Part shown: in pieces, positions 8,234 through 16,416 of the stretch
Layout of the letters: every line of letters starts with the position of its first letter
Numbering within the stretch: the stretch's first letter is position 1
NCBI GenBank assembly: GCA_039188975.1
Contig: JBCCYT010000001.1
Coordinates: 27,885 to 91,884, forward strand
DNA length: 64,000 nt
DNA from: UBA11606 sp039188975
GTDB lineage: Bacteria; Actinomycetota; Acidimicrobiia; Acidimicrobiales; Aldehydirespiratoraceae
Direction: 5' to 3'
Notes under the pieces: generated by a model
Databases searched by the model: none
Seen by the model: the letters and a program-made list of their open reading frames with translations, nothing else
What the model was told of the DNA's origin: nothing
Program-made: the position numbers and the translations under genes

Positions 8234-8575
8234 GTGACCAGCGACAACCCGCTCCACGACGATCGTCTCCCCGTCAAGATGCTCAACGACCGCATCCTCG
8301 TGAAGATCGGGGACGCAGAGGGCGAGCGCCGCAGCAGCGGCGGTATTCTCATCCCCGCGACCGCCCAGGTCGGCAAGCGCCTCACGTGGGCCGAAATCGT
8401 TGCGGTCGGCCCGAACGTGCGCAACATCGAAGCCGGCGACCAGGTGCTCTTCAACCCCGAAGACCGCTACGAAGTCGAAGTGCACGGCACCGACTACATC
8501 GTGCTCCGCGAACGCGATATCCACGCCGTCGCCGCAGAGCGTCTCGACGAAGGCTCGACCGGGCTGTATCTCTGA
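8234..8575 (+). CDS. groES: GroES-type co-chaperonin
   Basis: 113 residues with the GroES 10-kDa fold pattern: LNDRILVKIG at strand 1, the mobile-loop region ERRSSGGILIP, AEIVAVGPN, GDQVLFNP and YIVLRERDIHAV at the end. GroES caps the GroEL ring during protein folding. No groEL is adjacent, and the loop and roof regions are less canonical than in housekeeping GroES, so this may be a second, lineage-specific co-chaperonin. GTG at 8234 is chosen from the -10 spacing; an ATG at 8279 (MLNDRILVK) would give a classic GroES N-terminus and is the alternative. The last codons CTG TAT CTC TGA resemble the repeat that follows. Confidence 0.72.
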   Translation: MTSDNPLHDDRLPVKMLNDRILVKIGDAEGERRSSGGILIPATAQVGKRLTWAEIVAVGPNVRNIEAGDQVLFNPEDRYEVEVHGTDYIVLRERDIHAVAAERLDEGSTGLYL

Positions 8576-8655
8576 CCGCCCTCGTCCGGGCGGCTGTACC
8601 TGTGACCGCCCTCGTCCGGGCGGCTGTACCTGTGACCGCCCTCGTCCGGGCGGCT
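8573..8655. repeat. 30-bp tandem repeat with hairpin, 2.8 copies
   Basis: Two full 30-bp units (8573-8602, 8603-8632) and a third of about 23 bases (from 8633). Each begins with TGACCGCCC and holds the palindrome CCGCCC-TCGTCC-GGGCGG. Each full unit ends in CTGTACCTG, followed by the TGA of the next, so it echoes the Leu-Tyr-Leu-stop end of groES. The array ends at the stop codon of the convergent gene and probably terminates both, although it has no U-tract. Confidence 0.8.
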
Positions 8656-9337
8656 AGTCGCTCGTTGCGGCGGCAGCCAGATCATCGAGCCACGCCGACC
8701 AGTACGCACCCCAGTTCTCGCGAGCTTCGAGATCAGGCAAATCGGTGTGCTGAATGCCGACTCGCATCCGACCGGATCCCTTGTCCTCGATCGACAGCAG
8801 AGCCACACCGACCTCCATGCCGAGCCGCAGTACCTTGGCGGTCGATACCGAACGCAACTCGGTGTCGACACCGAGGAACAGATCGGCTCGAACCGAATCA
8901 TCGACCACGACCCCACGCAACGCAGCAGCGTCACCGAACATCGTCTTGCTCTTGTTGGCCGCAAACGAACCGTCGCTCAGCTGCCCCGGCACTCGCCGGC
9001 CAGTGATGCGCTCCCACCCGATCGTGACCGCCTGACTCCACCAGCCGTCGAGTCCGTGCTCGTCGGCGAGCCATCGCGCCACGGCCTGGTGCCCCTCCAC
9101 CGCGCCCGGTGCCGCATCGATCAGGTCGCACCAGGCATTCCAGGTTCGGCCGGTGTTGTCGACGACGGACGCATTCGGCACCTCCGGTGGATTGGCCCAC
9201 AGTCGCCCGTCGTGTACGACGCCCGACGTTGGCTCCAGCGACCGGGTCAGCAGGGCTCGACGGGCGGCCCCGTACTTCTCACCGGTTTTGGCCATGCGGG
9301 CCCGAACCTGTTTCTTGAATCGTTCGTTCGTGGTCAT
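8654..9337 (-). CDS. DUF4287/SRPBCC-type protein
   Basis: 227 residues. The first 35 (NERFKKQVRARMAKTGEKY then AARRAL) form the helical segment often fused to small actinobacterial ligand-binding proteins. The middle has WWSQAVTIGWERITGRR near 99-115, the pattern of DUF4287. The C-terminal half, LRLGMEVGVALLSIEDKGSG then MRVGIQHTDLPDLEARENW and YWSAWLDDL, looks like the end of an SRPBCC (START-like) domain that could bind a hydrophobic ligand. The function is unknown. The ATG is preceded by GAGGAA, a fair ribosome binding site. About 196 bases without a gene separate it from the amidase stop. Confidence 0.6.
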   Translation of the reverse strand: MTTNERFKKQVRARMAKTGEKYGAARRALLTRSLEPTSGVVHDGRLWANPPEVPNASVVDNTGRTWNAWCDLIDAAPGAVEGHQAVARWLADEHGLDGWWSQAVTIGWERITGRRVPGQLSDGSFAANKSKTMFGDAAALRGVVVDDSVRADLFLGVDTELRSVSTAKVLRLGMEVGVALLSIEDKGSGRMRVGIQHTDLPDLEARENWGAYWSAWLDDLAAAATSD

Positions 9338-9533
9338 GCTCGTTCCTCACGCTGTTCGCGCCGTCAACCCGCACCTGGCCGCGCCAACAACTGCAGAAGC
9401 GAGTTGATCTCCGTGGCCGATCGAGCACACCAGGGTCCCCTTTGCCTCGGCGAGCCTCGGTGTGCGGGACCGAGGACGAGGTCAGGCGAGATCGATCGCC
9501 TCGGCGGACACTAGCGCAGCGGCACGTGGACCG

Positions 9534-10985
9534 TTACGGATGGAGCGGGGCACGGCGCTCAGCCCACGGCATGTCAGCTTCGAGCTGAGCCGCCAGCTGC
9601 ACCAGGAGGTCTTCTCGTCCGTACGCTGCGACGAATTGGAGACCGATCGGCAGGCCTGCACGGCTCATGGCAAGGGGCAAAGAGACCGCAGGCTGACCGG
9701 TGACGTTGAACGGCTGGGTCAACTGTGAGTAATGCAAGGTGGTGAGCTGAACGCCCATGAGGTCGGGGTTGTTCGGCGCCATCTCGCCCAGTCGCGGCGC
9801 TGGTCGAAGGCAGGTTGGGGTCAAGAGCAGGTCGAAACCGTTATCGGCCCACCAGGCGGCCGTGTCGCGTCGGAAGGTCATCATCGCTCGCTGCGCGGCG
9901 ATCACCGCGCCAGGAGCGAATTGGCTGGCGCGCTCGGCGATGAAGCGGGTCCATGGCTCGACGTCGCGGTCGTCGAGGTCTCGACCAATCTCGGCTGCGA
10001 TCGCCGCAACCGATGCGGCGGTGCTCGCCGCGAACGCTGGCCCCCACGCCGTGATCCGTGACTCGTCGAGCAGGGCCGCCGGGGCGCTTGGCTCCACTCG
10101 ATGCCCAAGGCCATCGAGCCGAGTTGCGACCTCACGGACGGCGGCGCGGACGTCATCGTCGATCTCGGTGTTCGTCCGAATCGCGGTATCGAGAAAACCA
10201 ATGCGTAGGGAACCGACGTCTTGTCGGGCCAGCTCGGCGTAGGGCGCCGTCGGCGGTGGTGCGATGACGCCGTCGCCGGGTCGAGGGCCGTGGGTTGCGT
10301 CGAGAATTGCGGCACTGTCTCGAACGGTGTGGCAAACCACGTGCTGGACACTGTTGCCCCACTCGTCCATGTACGGCCCCATCGACATTCGGCCCCGACT
10401 GGGTTTCAGACCGACCAACCCGCACAGAGCGGCGGGGATACGGATCGATCCACCGCCGTCGCTCGCATTCGCGGCGGGGAGTACACCGGCGGCGACCGCT
10501 GCAGCGGACCCGCCCGACGATCCACCAGGCCCGTGTTCTCGGTTCCACGGGTTTCGGGTCGGACCGTACGCAAGCGGCTCGGTCGTTGCGGCGGCACCGA
10601 GTTCAGGGGTGTTGGTCCGGCCGAACGACACGAAGCCGGCGGACCGGTACGCCTCGACGAGGTAGGAGTCGCGGTCGGCCACCGAGCCGTGCGACTTCAA
10701 CGCGGCGACGCCCTGATGGTGAGGCCGGCCCGCTTCACACGCCCAGAGATCCTTCATCAGCATCGGCACCCCCGCGAAGGGCCCGGCCGGCACGCCGGTT
10801 GCAAGGACCGAGCGGGCATTGCCGCGATGGTCGTGGATGACGGCGTTGACATCGCCGTTGACCGCGTCGAGTCGTTCGAGCGTCGAGTCGAGCACCTCAT
10901 CGGCGCTGACGTCGTGCGCGGCGATGGCGGCGGCGAGACCGACGGCATCGAGTTGGGCGAGCTGAGTCGAGAGGGCGGAGACCAT
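9534..10985 (-). CDS. amidase signature family enzyme
   Basis: 483-residue amidase of the Ser-Ser-Lys type. The catalytic lysine is in VPMLMKDLWA, the amidase signature is GPGGSSGGSAAAVAAG, and the nucleophile serine is in GGGSIRIPA. It hydrolyses an amide bond, but the substrate cannot be told from sequence. Gly-Asn-rich GatA marks are weak and no gatB or gatC is nearby, so a stand-alone amidase is more likely than a subunit of the tRNA amidotransferase. The ATG at 10985 is chosen over one at 11027 from the -10 spacing and family alignment. It is divergent from hisI with 62 bases between. Confidence 0.85.
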   Translation of the reverse strand: MVSALSTQLAQLDAVGLAAAIAAHDVSADEVLDSTLERLDAVNGDVNAVIHDHRGNARSVLATGVPAGPFAGVPMLMKDLWACEAGRPHHQGVAALKSHGSVADRDSYLVEAYRSAGFVSFGRTNTPELGAAATTEPLAYGPTRNPWNREHGPGGSSGGSAAAVAAGVLPAANASDGGGSIRIPAALCGLVGLKPSRGRMSMGPYMDEWGNSVQHVVCHTVRDSAAILDATHGPRPGDGVIAPPPTAPYAELARQDVGSLRIGFLDTAIRTNTEIDDDVRAAVREVATRLDGLGHRVEPSAPAALLDESRITAWGPAFAASTAASVAAIAAEIGRDLDDRDVEPWTRFIAERASQFAPGAVIAAQRAMMTFRRDTAAWWADNGFDLLLTPTCLRPAPRLGEMAPNNPDLMGVQLTTLHYSQLTQPFNVTGQPAVSLPLAMSRAGLPIGLQFVAAYGREDLLVQLAAQLEADMPWAERRAPLHP

Positions 10986-10991
10986 CGGGGG

Positions 10992-10997
10992 AGGGTA
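10992..10997 (-). promoter_or_regulatory. -10 box of the amidase gene (leaderless)
   Basis: Minus-strand TACCCT ends 6 bases before the ATG at 10985. Confidence 0.5.
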
Positions 10998-11034
10998 GGG
11001 GCGCAAACCGACTCGCTCCCAATGCAATCCCTCG

Positions 11035-11040
11035 TACGAT
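11035..11040 (+). promoter_or_regulatory. -10 box of hisI (leaderless)
   Basis: TACGAT ends 7 bases before the ATG at 11048 and overlaps an earlier in-frame ATG at 11039, which argues for the later start. Confidence 0.6.
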
Positions 11041-11047
11041 GACGGGC

Positions 11048-11455
11048 ATGAGTGACGCCCTTGAAGAAGGTCTCGATGTCCAACTCGACTTCGACAAGAT
11101 CGGCAAGATCGGGCGCGCCGGGCACCAGGTGGTGCCGGTGGTCTTGCAAGACATCGATTCCGGCGACGTGCTCTTCATCGGCTACGCCAACGAGGAGGCG
11201 TACCGCGAGACGCTCGTTCGCGGTTCGGCCGTGCTCTACAGCACCTCGCGTGAGCAGATCTGGCACAAGGGTGCCACCTCCGGCGACGTCCTCGACCTCG
11301 TCGAGGTTGCCGTCAACTGTGAGCAGAACAGTCTGATCTACAAGGTTCGCAAGGCCGGCACCGGCGTGTGCCACACCAAGAACGCCGAGGGCCAGACTCG
11401 ACCGACCTGCTACTACCGCTCGGTGGTCGACCCGGACACGCTGCGGTTCAACTGA
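11048..11455 (+). CDS. hisI: phosphoribosyl-AMP cyclohydrolase, atypical metal motif
   Basis: Opens the purine ring of PR-AMP in the third step of histidine synthesis. It is 135 residues, monofunctional, without the HisE domain. GDVLFIGYANEEAYRETL, STSREQIWHKGATSG and the late cysteines in VCHTK and TCYYR match the family. The normally strict D-C-D-x-D block is N-C-E-Q-N here (VNCEQNSLIYKV): the cysteine is kept but the three aspartates are lost. An insert between the two late cysteines also makes it longer than usual. Either this is a divergent active lineage form or a paralogue with another job. The ATG shared with the trpE overlap (TGATG) couples it to trpE. Confidence 0.8.
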   Translation: MSDALEEGLDVQLDFDKIGKIGRAGHQVVPVVLQDIDSGDVLFIGYANEEAYRETLVRGSAVLYSTSREQIWHKGATSGDVLDLVEVAVNCEQNSLIYKVRKAGTGVCHTKNAEGQTRPTCYYRSVVDPDTLRFN

Positions 11456-12963
11456 TGCAGATCCGGCCCACCTTCGAAGAGTTCGCTGCGCTCGCCGCTG
11501 ACCATTCCGTCGTGCCGGTGTGGGCCGAGGTCTTGGCTGACCTGACGACGCCGGTCGCGGCGTTCGCTCGGGTCGTCGGTGACGAAGAGGGCTTCCTGCT
11601 CGAGTCGGTCGACAACGGCGACCGATGGAGTCGCTGGTCGTTCATCGGGCGGCGTCCCCAGGGCACACTCGTGTCGAAGGACGGCGCCCTGCGGGTGATC
11701 GGTGAGCTCGGCATCGACATCGATCCATCGGAGGGGATGCTCAACGCCCTGGAACGGCTCCTCGATCACTACCGATCACCCGAACTCGAGGAGTTGCCGC
11801 CGCTGCACGGCGGCCTGATCGGCTACCTCGGGTACGACGTCGTGCGTGAGGTCGAGCGGCTGCCGAACGTGCCAACCGACGACCTCGGTCATCCCGACGC
11901 CGTGATTTCGATGATCGGCGAGCTCGCGGTCTATGACCATTGGCGCCAACGAGTCACGCTGCTCGCCAACGTGATCATCGGCGCCGAGACCGACCTTCGC
12001 GCCGCCTACGACGATGCGGTCGCCCGCGTCGAACAGTTGGCCGCCGACGGCGCACGTGCGCTCGACGAACCACTGATGGCGCTTCCCGACCCGACCGATC
12101 CGCTTCCCGAGGTCGTGTCGACCATGGGTGAGACCGACTTCTGCGGCGCCGTCGAAGCAGCCCGTGAGTACATCTTTGCGGGCGACATCTTCCAGGTCGT
12201 GCTCTCACAGCGGTTCGATCTCGATCTCGATGCCGACGCGTTCGATCTGTACCGCGTGCTTCGCCAGGTCAACCCGAGCCCGTACATGTACTTCTTGCGA
12301 CACGCCGACCTCGAAGTGGTCGGCGGCTCGCCCGAGCCGATGGTGCAGCTGCTCGATGGGCGGGTGATCTCTCGTCCGATCGCTGGCACTCGCAAGCGCG
12401 GCACGAACGAAGAACACGACCGCCGCCTCGCCGCGGAGCTGATCGAGCACCCAAAGGAGATCGCCGAGCATGTGATGCTCGTCGACCTCGCCCGCAACGA
12501 TGTCGGCCGAGTTGTCGAGTTCGGCTCGCTGCAGATCGACGAGATGATGACCCTCGAGAAGTACAGCCACGTGATGCACCTCACGTCGCAGGTGTCTGGC
12601 GGGTTGGCCGAGGGGCGGACATCCATCGATGTCTTGCGAGCGACACTGCCTGCGGGCACGCTGTCGGGCGCGCCGAAGGTACGGGCCATGGAGATCATCG
12701 ATGAGCTCGAACCGGTCAAGCGCGGCCCCTACGGCGGCGTGGTTGGCTATCTCGACTTCTCCGGCAACATCGACACGGCGATCACGATCCGCACGATGCT
12801 GGTGAGCAATGGAAAGGCGTCGATTCAAGCCGGCGCTGGCGTGGTGGCTGACTCGGTGGCCGCCGACGAACACCTCGAATGTCAAAACAAGGCGAAGGCG
12901 CTGCTCGCCGCGGTTCCTGCCGCACGGCGGATGACCGCAGCACGACGAGAGGCACAACGATGA
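11455..12963 (+). CDS. trpE: anthranilate synthase component I
   Basis: Converts chorismate and ammonia to anthranilate, the first step of tryptophan synthesis, with a TrpG partner that is not in this window. It is 502 residues. The tryptophan feedback motif is FLLESVDNGDRWSRWSFIG. The chorismate-binding half has PSPYMYFL, GTRKRGTNEEHDRRLAAEL, DLARNDVGRV, LPAGTLSGAPKVRAMEIIDE and IQAGAGVVADS. The ATG at 11455 shares a base with the hisI stop; an upstream reading from 11368 lies within hisI. The ATGA overlap with ygfZ downstream couples the two genes. Confidence 0.95.
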   Translation: MQIRPTFEEFAALAADHSVVPVWAEVLADLTTPVAAFARVVGDEEGFLLESVDNGDRWSRWSFIGRRPQGTLVSKDGALRVIGELGIDIDPSEGMLNALERLLDHYRSPELEELPPLHGGLIGYLGYDVVREVERLPNVPTDDLGHPDAVISMIGELAVYDHWRQRVTLLANVIIGAETDLRAAYDDAVARVEQLAADGARALDEPLMALPDPTDPLPEVVSTMGETDFCGAVEAAREYIFAGDIFQVVLSQRFDLDLDADAFDLYRVLRQVNPSPYMYFLRHADLEVVGGSPEPMVQLLDGRVISRPIAGTRKRGTNEEHDRRLAAELIEHPKEIAEHVMLVDLARNDVGRVVEFGSLQIDEMMTLEKYSHVMHLTSQVSGGLAEGRTSIDVLRATLPAGTLSGAPKVRAMEIIDELEPVKRGPYGGVVGYLDFSGNIDTAITIRTMLVSNGKASIQAGAGVVADSVAADEHLECQNKAKALLAAVPAARRMTAARREAQR

Positions 12964-13715
12964 GCACACGTGAGACCGTTCGAGTGAGCGGACCCGACGC
13001 CGAGGCCTACCTCCAAGGGCAGATCAGCCAAGACGTCGTGGCGCTCGCCGTTGGGGAGACCGCATGGGCGTTGATTCTTCAGCCGACCGGCAAGGTCGAT
13101 GCCTGGTTTCGCATCCATCGGGTTGCTGACGCCGAGTTCTTGCTCGATGTCGACGCTGGCCATCGAGACGCCATGGTGGCTCGCTTCGAGCGGTTCAAGC
13201 TCCGCACCGACGCCACGTTCGACGCAACCGACGACACCATCCCGACCCCGATCGAGTGGCCGGGCCTCGACGACCCGTCGAACGAGCGGCAGCGGATTCT
13301 CGCGGGGTTGCCGCGGATGGGGGCCGAACTCACCGAGAACACGATCCCGGGTGAGGGCGGTCAGCGGTTGATCGACCTGTCGGTGAGTTTCACCAAAGGC
13401 TGCTACACGGGCCAGGAGCTCGTCGCCCGAATCGACAGTCGGGGCGGCAACGTGCCCCGCCCGATCCGGGTCCTCCAAGCGGTTGGCGACACTGCGGTTG
13501 GCGACACTGCGGTCGGCGATACTGCGGTCGGCGATACTGCGGTCGGCGATATTGCGGTCGGCGACGAGGTTCGATTTGGTGAGCAGGTCGTCGGCGTCGT
13601 CACATCGGCCGCGGGCGACGTGGCGCTCGCGCCGGTGATGCGCAAGGTCGAGCTCGGGGATCGGGTCGAGGTCGGCTCTGTCGTCGCAACCGTCATCGAG
13701 CCGGCGGGAAGCTGA
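12960..13715 (+). CDS. ygfZ: YgfZ/GcvT-fold folate-binding protein
   Basis: Folate-binding protein of the YgfZ group, which helps to build or repair certain iron-sulfur enzymes. It is 251 residues. The N-terminal VSGPDAEAYLQGQISQDV and the signature KGCYTGQELVARIDSRG are diagnostic. The C-terminal domain carries an in-frame run of six pentapeptides (AVGDT x4, AVGDI, AVGDE; residues 174-203) encoded by a 15-bp tandem repeat, just where the family has a single copy leading into the barrel. The ATG overlaps the trpE stop. The 3' end runs 23 bp into the convergent histidine-kinase gene. Confidence 0.88.
   Translation: MSTRETVRVSGPDAEAYLQGQISQDVVALAVGETAWALILQPTGKVDAWFRIHRVADAEFLLDVDAGHRDAMVARFERFKLRTDATFDATDDTIPTPIEWPGLDDPSNERQRILAGLPRMGAELTENTIPGEGGQRLIDLSVSFTKGCYTGQELVARIDSRGGNVPRPIRVLQAVGDTAVGDTAVGDTAVGDTAVGDIAVGDEVRFGEQVVGVVTSAAGDVALAPVMRKVELGDRVEVGSVVATVIEPAGS
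13479..13568 (+). repeat. 15-bp minisatellite in ygfZ, six units
   Basis: Six head-to-tail units of the type GCGGTCGGCGATACT at 13479, 13494, 13509, 13524, 13539 and 13554. Units 1 and 2 are identical, as are 3 and 4; the last two differ at the end. Confidence 0.9.
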
Positions 13716-15060
13716 CGACGAGCTCGGCGCCGCCGAGCGCGGCGCGCCGGGCGGTCGCGCTGCCGCCCATCCGCTCAGCCAGATCTCGCACGATCGCCAA
13801 GCCGAGCCCGCTCCCGGACTCCTTCACCGCAGGACTGTGCTGGGCGACATAGAGCCGCTCGAACACGTGGGGAAGGTCCTCGTCGGCAATGCCGGGGCCG
13901 TCGTCACCGACGGCGAGATGATGGCGACCTTCGGCGGTCCAGAGGGTGACGACGACGTCGCGAGACGCGAAGCGCAGCGCGTTCCCGACCAGATTCCCGA
14001 CGATCTGGGCGTAGCGATCGGGATCGACGTCAGCCCACGTCGGTGTATCGGACACCCGGGCCGTCAGTGTGACGTTGCGTTCCGCCGCATCGCGCTGGAG
14101 GCCGGTAGCGGCCGCCTCCACCACACCGTTCAGGTCGACGACTCGTCGGTCGAGTTGGAAGTCGGTGCTCTCGAGGCGCGCGAGCAACAGCAGATCCCCA
14201 ACCAGCCGTTCGAGTCGGCTGGCTTCGCCCCCGATCACCGCGCCAGCCCGCGCCGGCTCGTCGATGGCACCATCGGCGAGTGCCTCGGCGTAGCCCTTGA
14301 TCGATGTGAGTGGGGTGCGGAGGTCGTGGCTCACCGACATCAAGAACTGTCGTTCGAGCGCGCTCGATCGCTCGAGATGTTCAGCCATCGTGTTGACCGA
14401 CTCCACCAAATCGGCGACCTCGTCGGCTCCACCGAAGCCGTGGGTGTCGATGCGGGCGTCGAGGTCGCCCTCCGCGATTCTGGAGGTGACATTTCGTGCT
14501 GCTCGCAGCGGCTCGGTGAGACTCCGGCTCAGCCGAAGGGCAACGAGTGCGGCGACGATGACGGTGGCCCCGCCTGCGATCACGAACCACCGGAACGCCG
14601 GGAGGAGGATCGGGTCGGTCTCCTGGGTGAGCACCAGGATCTGAGTGAGCCCGGATCGACCGGTGGCGGCGCGGGCGGCCCAGATCAGGTCGCCGTCGCG
14701 GTTCGATGCTGTCTCACCGGCCTCGAGGGTGCGAAGGTCGAGCTGCTCGAACGTGACGCCATCGGGAAGATCGCCGATCGGATCTTCGCCGTTGCGAGGA
14801 ACGACGAGAAGCCCGATGCCCTCGACACTGATGCTCTCGGCGAGGGACTGGAGCCGCTCGCGCGGGCTGGTGTCATCATCACCGGTCGGTACGATCGCGA
14901 CCTCGAGAAACAGGTCGCTCAGCGTTTCGACCTGGGCCCGAAGGTCGTTCTCGGTATCGGCGCGGTCGTTGATGGCGGCGAGCGCGATCGTGCCCGCGCC
15001 GGTCAGCACGAGCGCGGCGACGACCATCCCGACGATGGCGAGGGTGAGGCGGCGGCGCAT
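13693..15060 (-). CDS. sensor histidine kinase
   Basis: 455-residue membrane sensor kinase. A transmembrane segment spans about 6-30, an extracytoplasmic sensing region 31-157, and a second segment about 158-176. A HAMP linker (180-233) follows, then the phosphoacceptor H245 in SVSHDLRTPLTSIKGYAEAL, and a HATPase domain with NLVGNALRFA, GDDGPGI and GSGLGLAIVRDLAERMGG. It phosphorylates the response regulator encoded 18 bases upstream. The stimulus is unknown; the sensing domain has no motif I recognise. The pair lies in reverse orientation between ygfZ and the J-domain gene and so interrupts the trp cluster. Confidence 0.92.
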   Translation of the reverse strand: MRRRLTLAIVGMVVAALVLTGAGTIALAAINDRADTENDLRAQVETLSDLFLEVAIVPTGDDDTSPRERLQSLAESISVEGIGLLVVPRNGEDPIGDLPDGVTFEQLDLRTLEAGETASNRDGDLIWAARAATGRSGLTQILVLTQETDPILLPAFRWFVIAGGATVIVAALVALRLSRSLTEPLRAARNVTSRIAEGDLDARIDTHGFGGADEVADLVESVNTMAEHLERSSALERQFLMSVSHDLRTPLTSIKGYAEALADGAIDEPARAGAVIGGEASRLERLVGDLLLLARLESTDFQLDRRVVDLNGVVEAAATGLQRDAAERNVTLTARVSDTPTWADVDPDRYAQIVGNLVGNALRFASRDVVVTLWTAEGRHHLAVGDDGPGIADEDLPHVFERLYVAQHSPAVKESGSGLGLAIVRDLAERMGGSATARRAALGGAELVVSFPPAR

Positions 15061-15078
15061 GGTTCGGTGACGCTCCGA

Positions 15079-15774
15079 TCAATCGAGCCGGTAGCCGACG
15101 CCCCACACCGTTTCGAGTTGCAGCGCATCGCCAAGCTTCTTGCGAAGCTGACGCACGTGCACGTCCACGGTCCGGTCGTCGCCAATCCATCCGTCGCCCC
15201 ACACGCCATCGAGCAACTGGCGACGCGACAGCGCGAGGCCCCGATGTTCGGCAAGGTACTGGAGCAGGTCGAATTCACGGGTGGCGAGGGCAACCGGCTC
15301 ACCCGCAAGGGTTGCCTCTCGGCGAGATGGGTCGACCACCAGATCCCAGCCGAGATCGATCGGGGCGGGGCGTTGGCCGGTCGAGCCGGAGCCCTGAGAT
15401 CGACGAAGAATCGCCTTGACCCGTGCGACGAGCTCTCGCGGCGAGAACGGCTTCGTCACATAATCGTCGGCGCCGAGCTCGAGACCGAGCACCCGGTCGA
15501 CCTCGTCGTCTCGTGCCGTCAAGAAGATGATCGGCACGTCGCTGTTGGCTCGAACCGCGCGGCAGACATCGAGCCCGTCGAGATCTCCGGGCAGGCCGAC
15601 GTCGAGCAGGATCAACGCCGGGCGGCGCTCCGCGATCACGGCAAGCGCCCGCTCGCCGGTCGACGCCTGGAACGGCCGGTAGCCGTCGCGGCGCAGATAC
15701 AGCTCGACCAGGTCGGCAATGTTGGGGTCGTCCTCGACGATCACGATGACCGGTTCGTCACTCATGGGATCCAT
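15079..15774 (-). CDS. OmpR-family response regulator
   Basis: 231 residues: receiver domain (phospho-acceptor D58 in LILLDVG, switch T near 87, K108 in DDYVTKPF) followed by a winged-helix DNA-binding domain (about 140-231, with ATREFDLLQYLAEH, SRRQLLDGVWG and TVDVHVRQLRKKLGD). It is the partner of the kinase encoded immediately downstream. The start may be the first codon at 15774 or the ATG at 15765, which lacks only three residues; I see no decisive signal. OmpR-type regulators bind tandem direct repeats; a possible site of that type is at 42785-42820, but no link can be shown. Confidence 0.92.
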   Translation of the reverse strand: MDPMSDEPVIVIVEDDPNIADLVELYLRRDGYRPFQASTGERALAVIAERRPALILLDVGLPGDLDGLDVCRAVRANSDVPIIFLTARDDEVDRVLGLELGADDYVTKPFSPRELVARVKAILRRSQGSGSTGQRPAPIDLGWDLVVDPSRREATLAGEPVALATREFDLLQYLAEHRGLALSRRQLLDGVWGDGWIGDDRTVDVHVRQLRKKLGDALQLETVWGVGYRLD

Positions 15775-15834
15775 CGTCGCTCACAAATGTGATGATCCTG
15801 TGATGGGGGACGAAAGAACCGGTGAGCACGCGCC

Positions 15835-15840
15835 TACGCT
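15835..15840 (+). promoter_or_regulatory. -10 box of the J-domain gene (leaderless)
   Basis: TACGCT ends 7 bases before the GTG at 15848, which sets the start at the J domain. Confidence 0.5.
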
Positions 15841-15847
15841 GCTCGCC

Positions 15848-16402
15848 GTGGGCCACTACGAGGTGCTCGGCGTCACCCCTGATGCGTCGATGAGCGACAT
15901 CAAGAAGGCGTACCTCGCGGCTGCGCGCGACGCCCATCCCGATTTCCACACACAATCCGAAGCGGCCCGGCAGCGGGCCGAGGTGCGGATGCGAGAGATC
16001 AATGCGGCGTGGGCGGTGCTCGGCGATGTCGACGAGCGATCGTTCTATGACCGGCAACGGCTCACCGCCGAACGAGGCGGGACGGCGAGCCCTCGATTCC
16101 ACGCCACCTCGACCGGTCAGCCGTTTCGCCCGTTTCACCCTGACGACGAGCTCGACGAGGACCATCCGTTCGACGAACGTGATGACCGCCCGATCACCAA
16201 CAGTCGATTGCCGGTGTGGGTGACAATGCTTCCTGCATCACTCATCGTCGGGGGCTTCTTGTCGTTGCTGTTCGGCGCCTTCGTCGGCATCTTGCCCCTC
16301 GTGAACCTCGGTCTGGTCTCGATGGTCCTCGGCGGCGTTGCCTTCCTGACGGTGCCGATCATCGCGGTCGGGATGGCCGCTCGTGCCGACCGGCGCGCGT
16401 GA
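15848..16402 (+). CDS. membrane-anchored J-domain protein
   Basis: 184 residues. The J domain fills the first 70: GHYEVLGVTPDASMSDIKKA with the Hsp70-contacting HPD at 30-32 and a long acidic stretch afterwards (97-115). Two hydrophobic segments, about 128-152 and 154-178, anchor the C-terminus in the membrane. It lacks the Gly/Phe, zinc and C-terminal domains of DnaJ, so it is a class III J protein that recruits DnaK to a membrane site; the client is unknown. The GTG at 15848 is preferred to an ATG at 15803 because the -10 box is correctly spaced and the extra 15 residues are not part of the J domain. Confidence 0.8.
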   Translation: MGHYEVLGVTPDASMSDIKKAYLAAARDAHPDFHTQSEAARQRAEVRMREINAAWAVLGDVDERSFYDRQRLTAERGGTASPRFHATSTGQPFRPFHPDDELDEDHPFDERDDRPITNSRLPVWVTMLPASLIVGGFLSLLFGAFVGILPLVNLGLVSMVLGGVAFLTVPIIAVGMAARADRRA

Positions 16403-16403
16403 C

Positions 16404-16409
16404 TACGAT
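16404..16409 (+). promoter_or_regulatory. -10 box of the monooxygenase-like gene (leaderless)
   Basis: TACGAT ends 7 bases before the ATG at 16417, one base after the stop codon of the J-domain gene. Confidence 0.55.
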
Positions 16410-16416
16410 GCCCGCC

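Noticed and set aside
8573..8655. CRISPR-like array
   Set aside because: Units abut directly with no spacers and no cas genes are present.
13837..15792. 651-codon open frame on the plus strand opposite the kinase and regulator genes
   Set aside because: It lies wholly antisense to two well-supported genes and has no protein-family motifs; long reverse frames are a byproduct of GC-rich codon usage.
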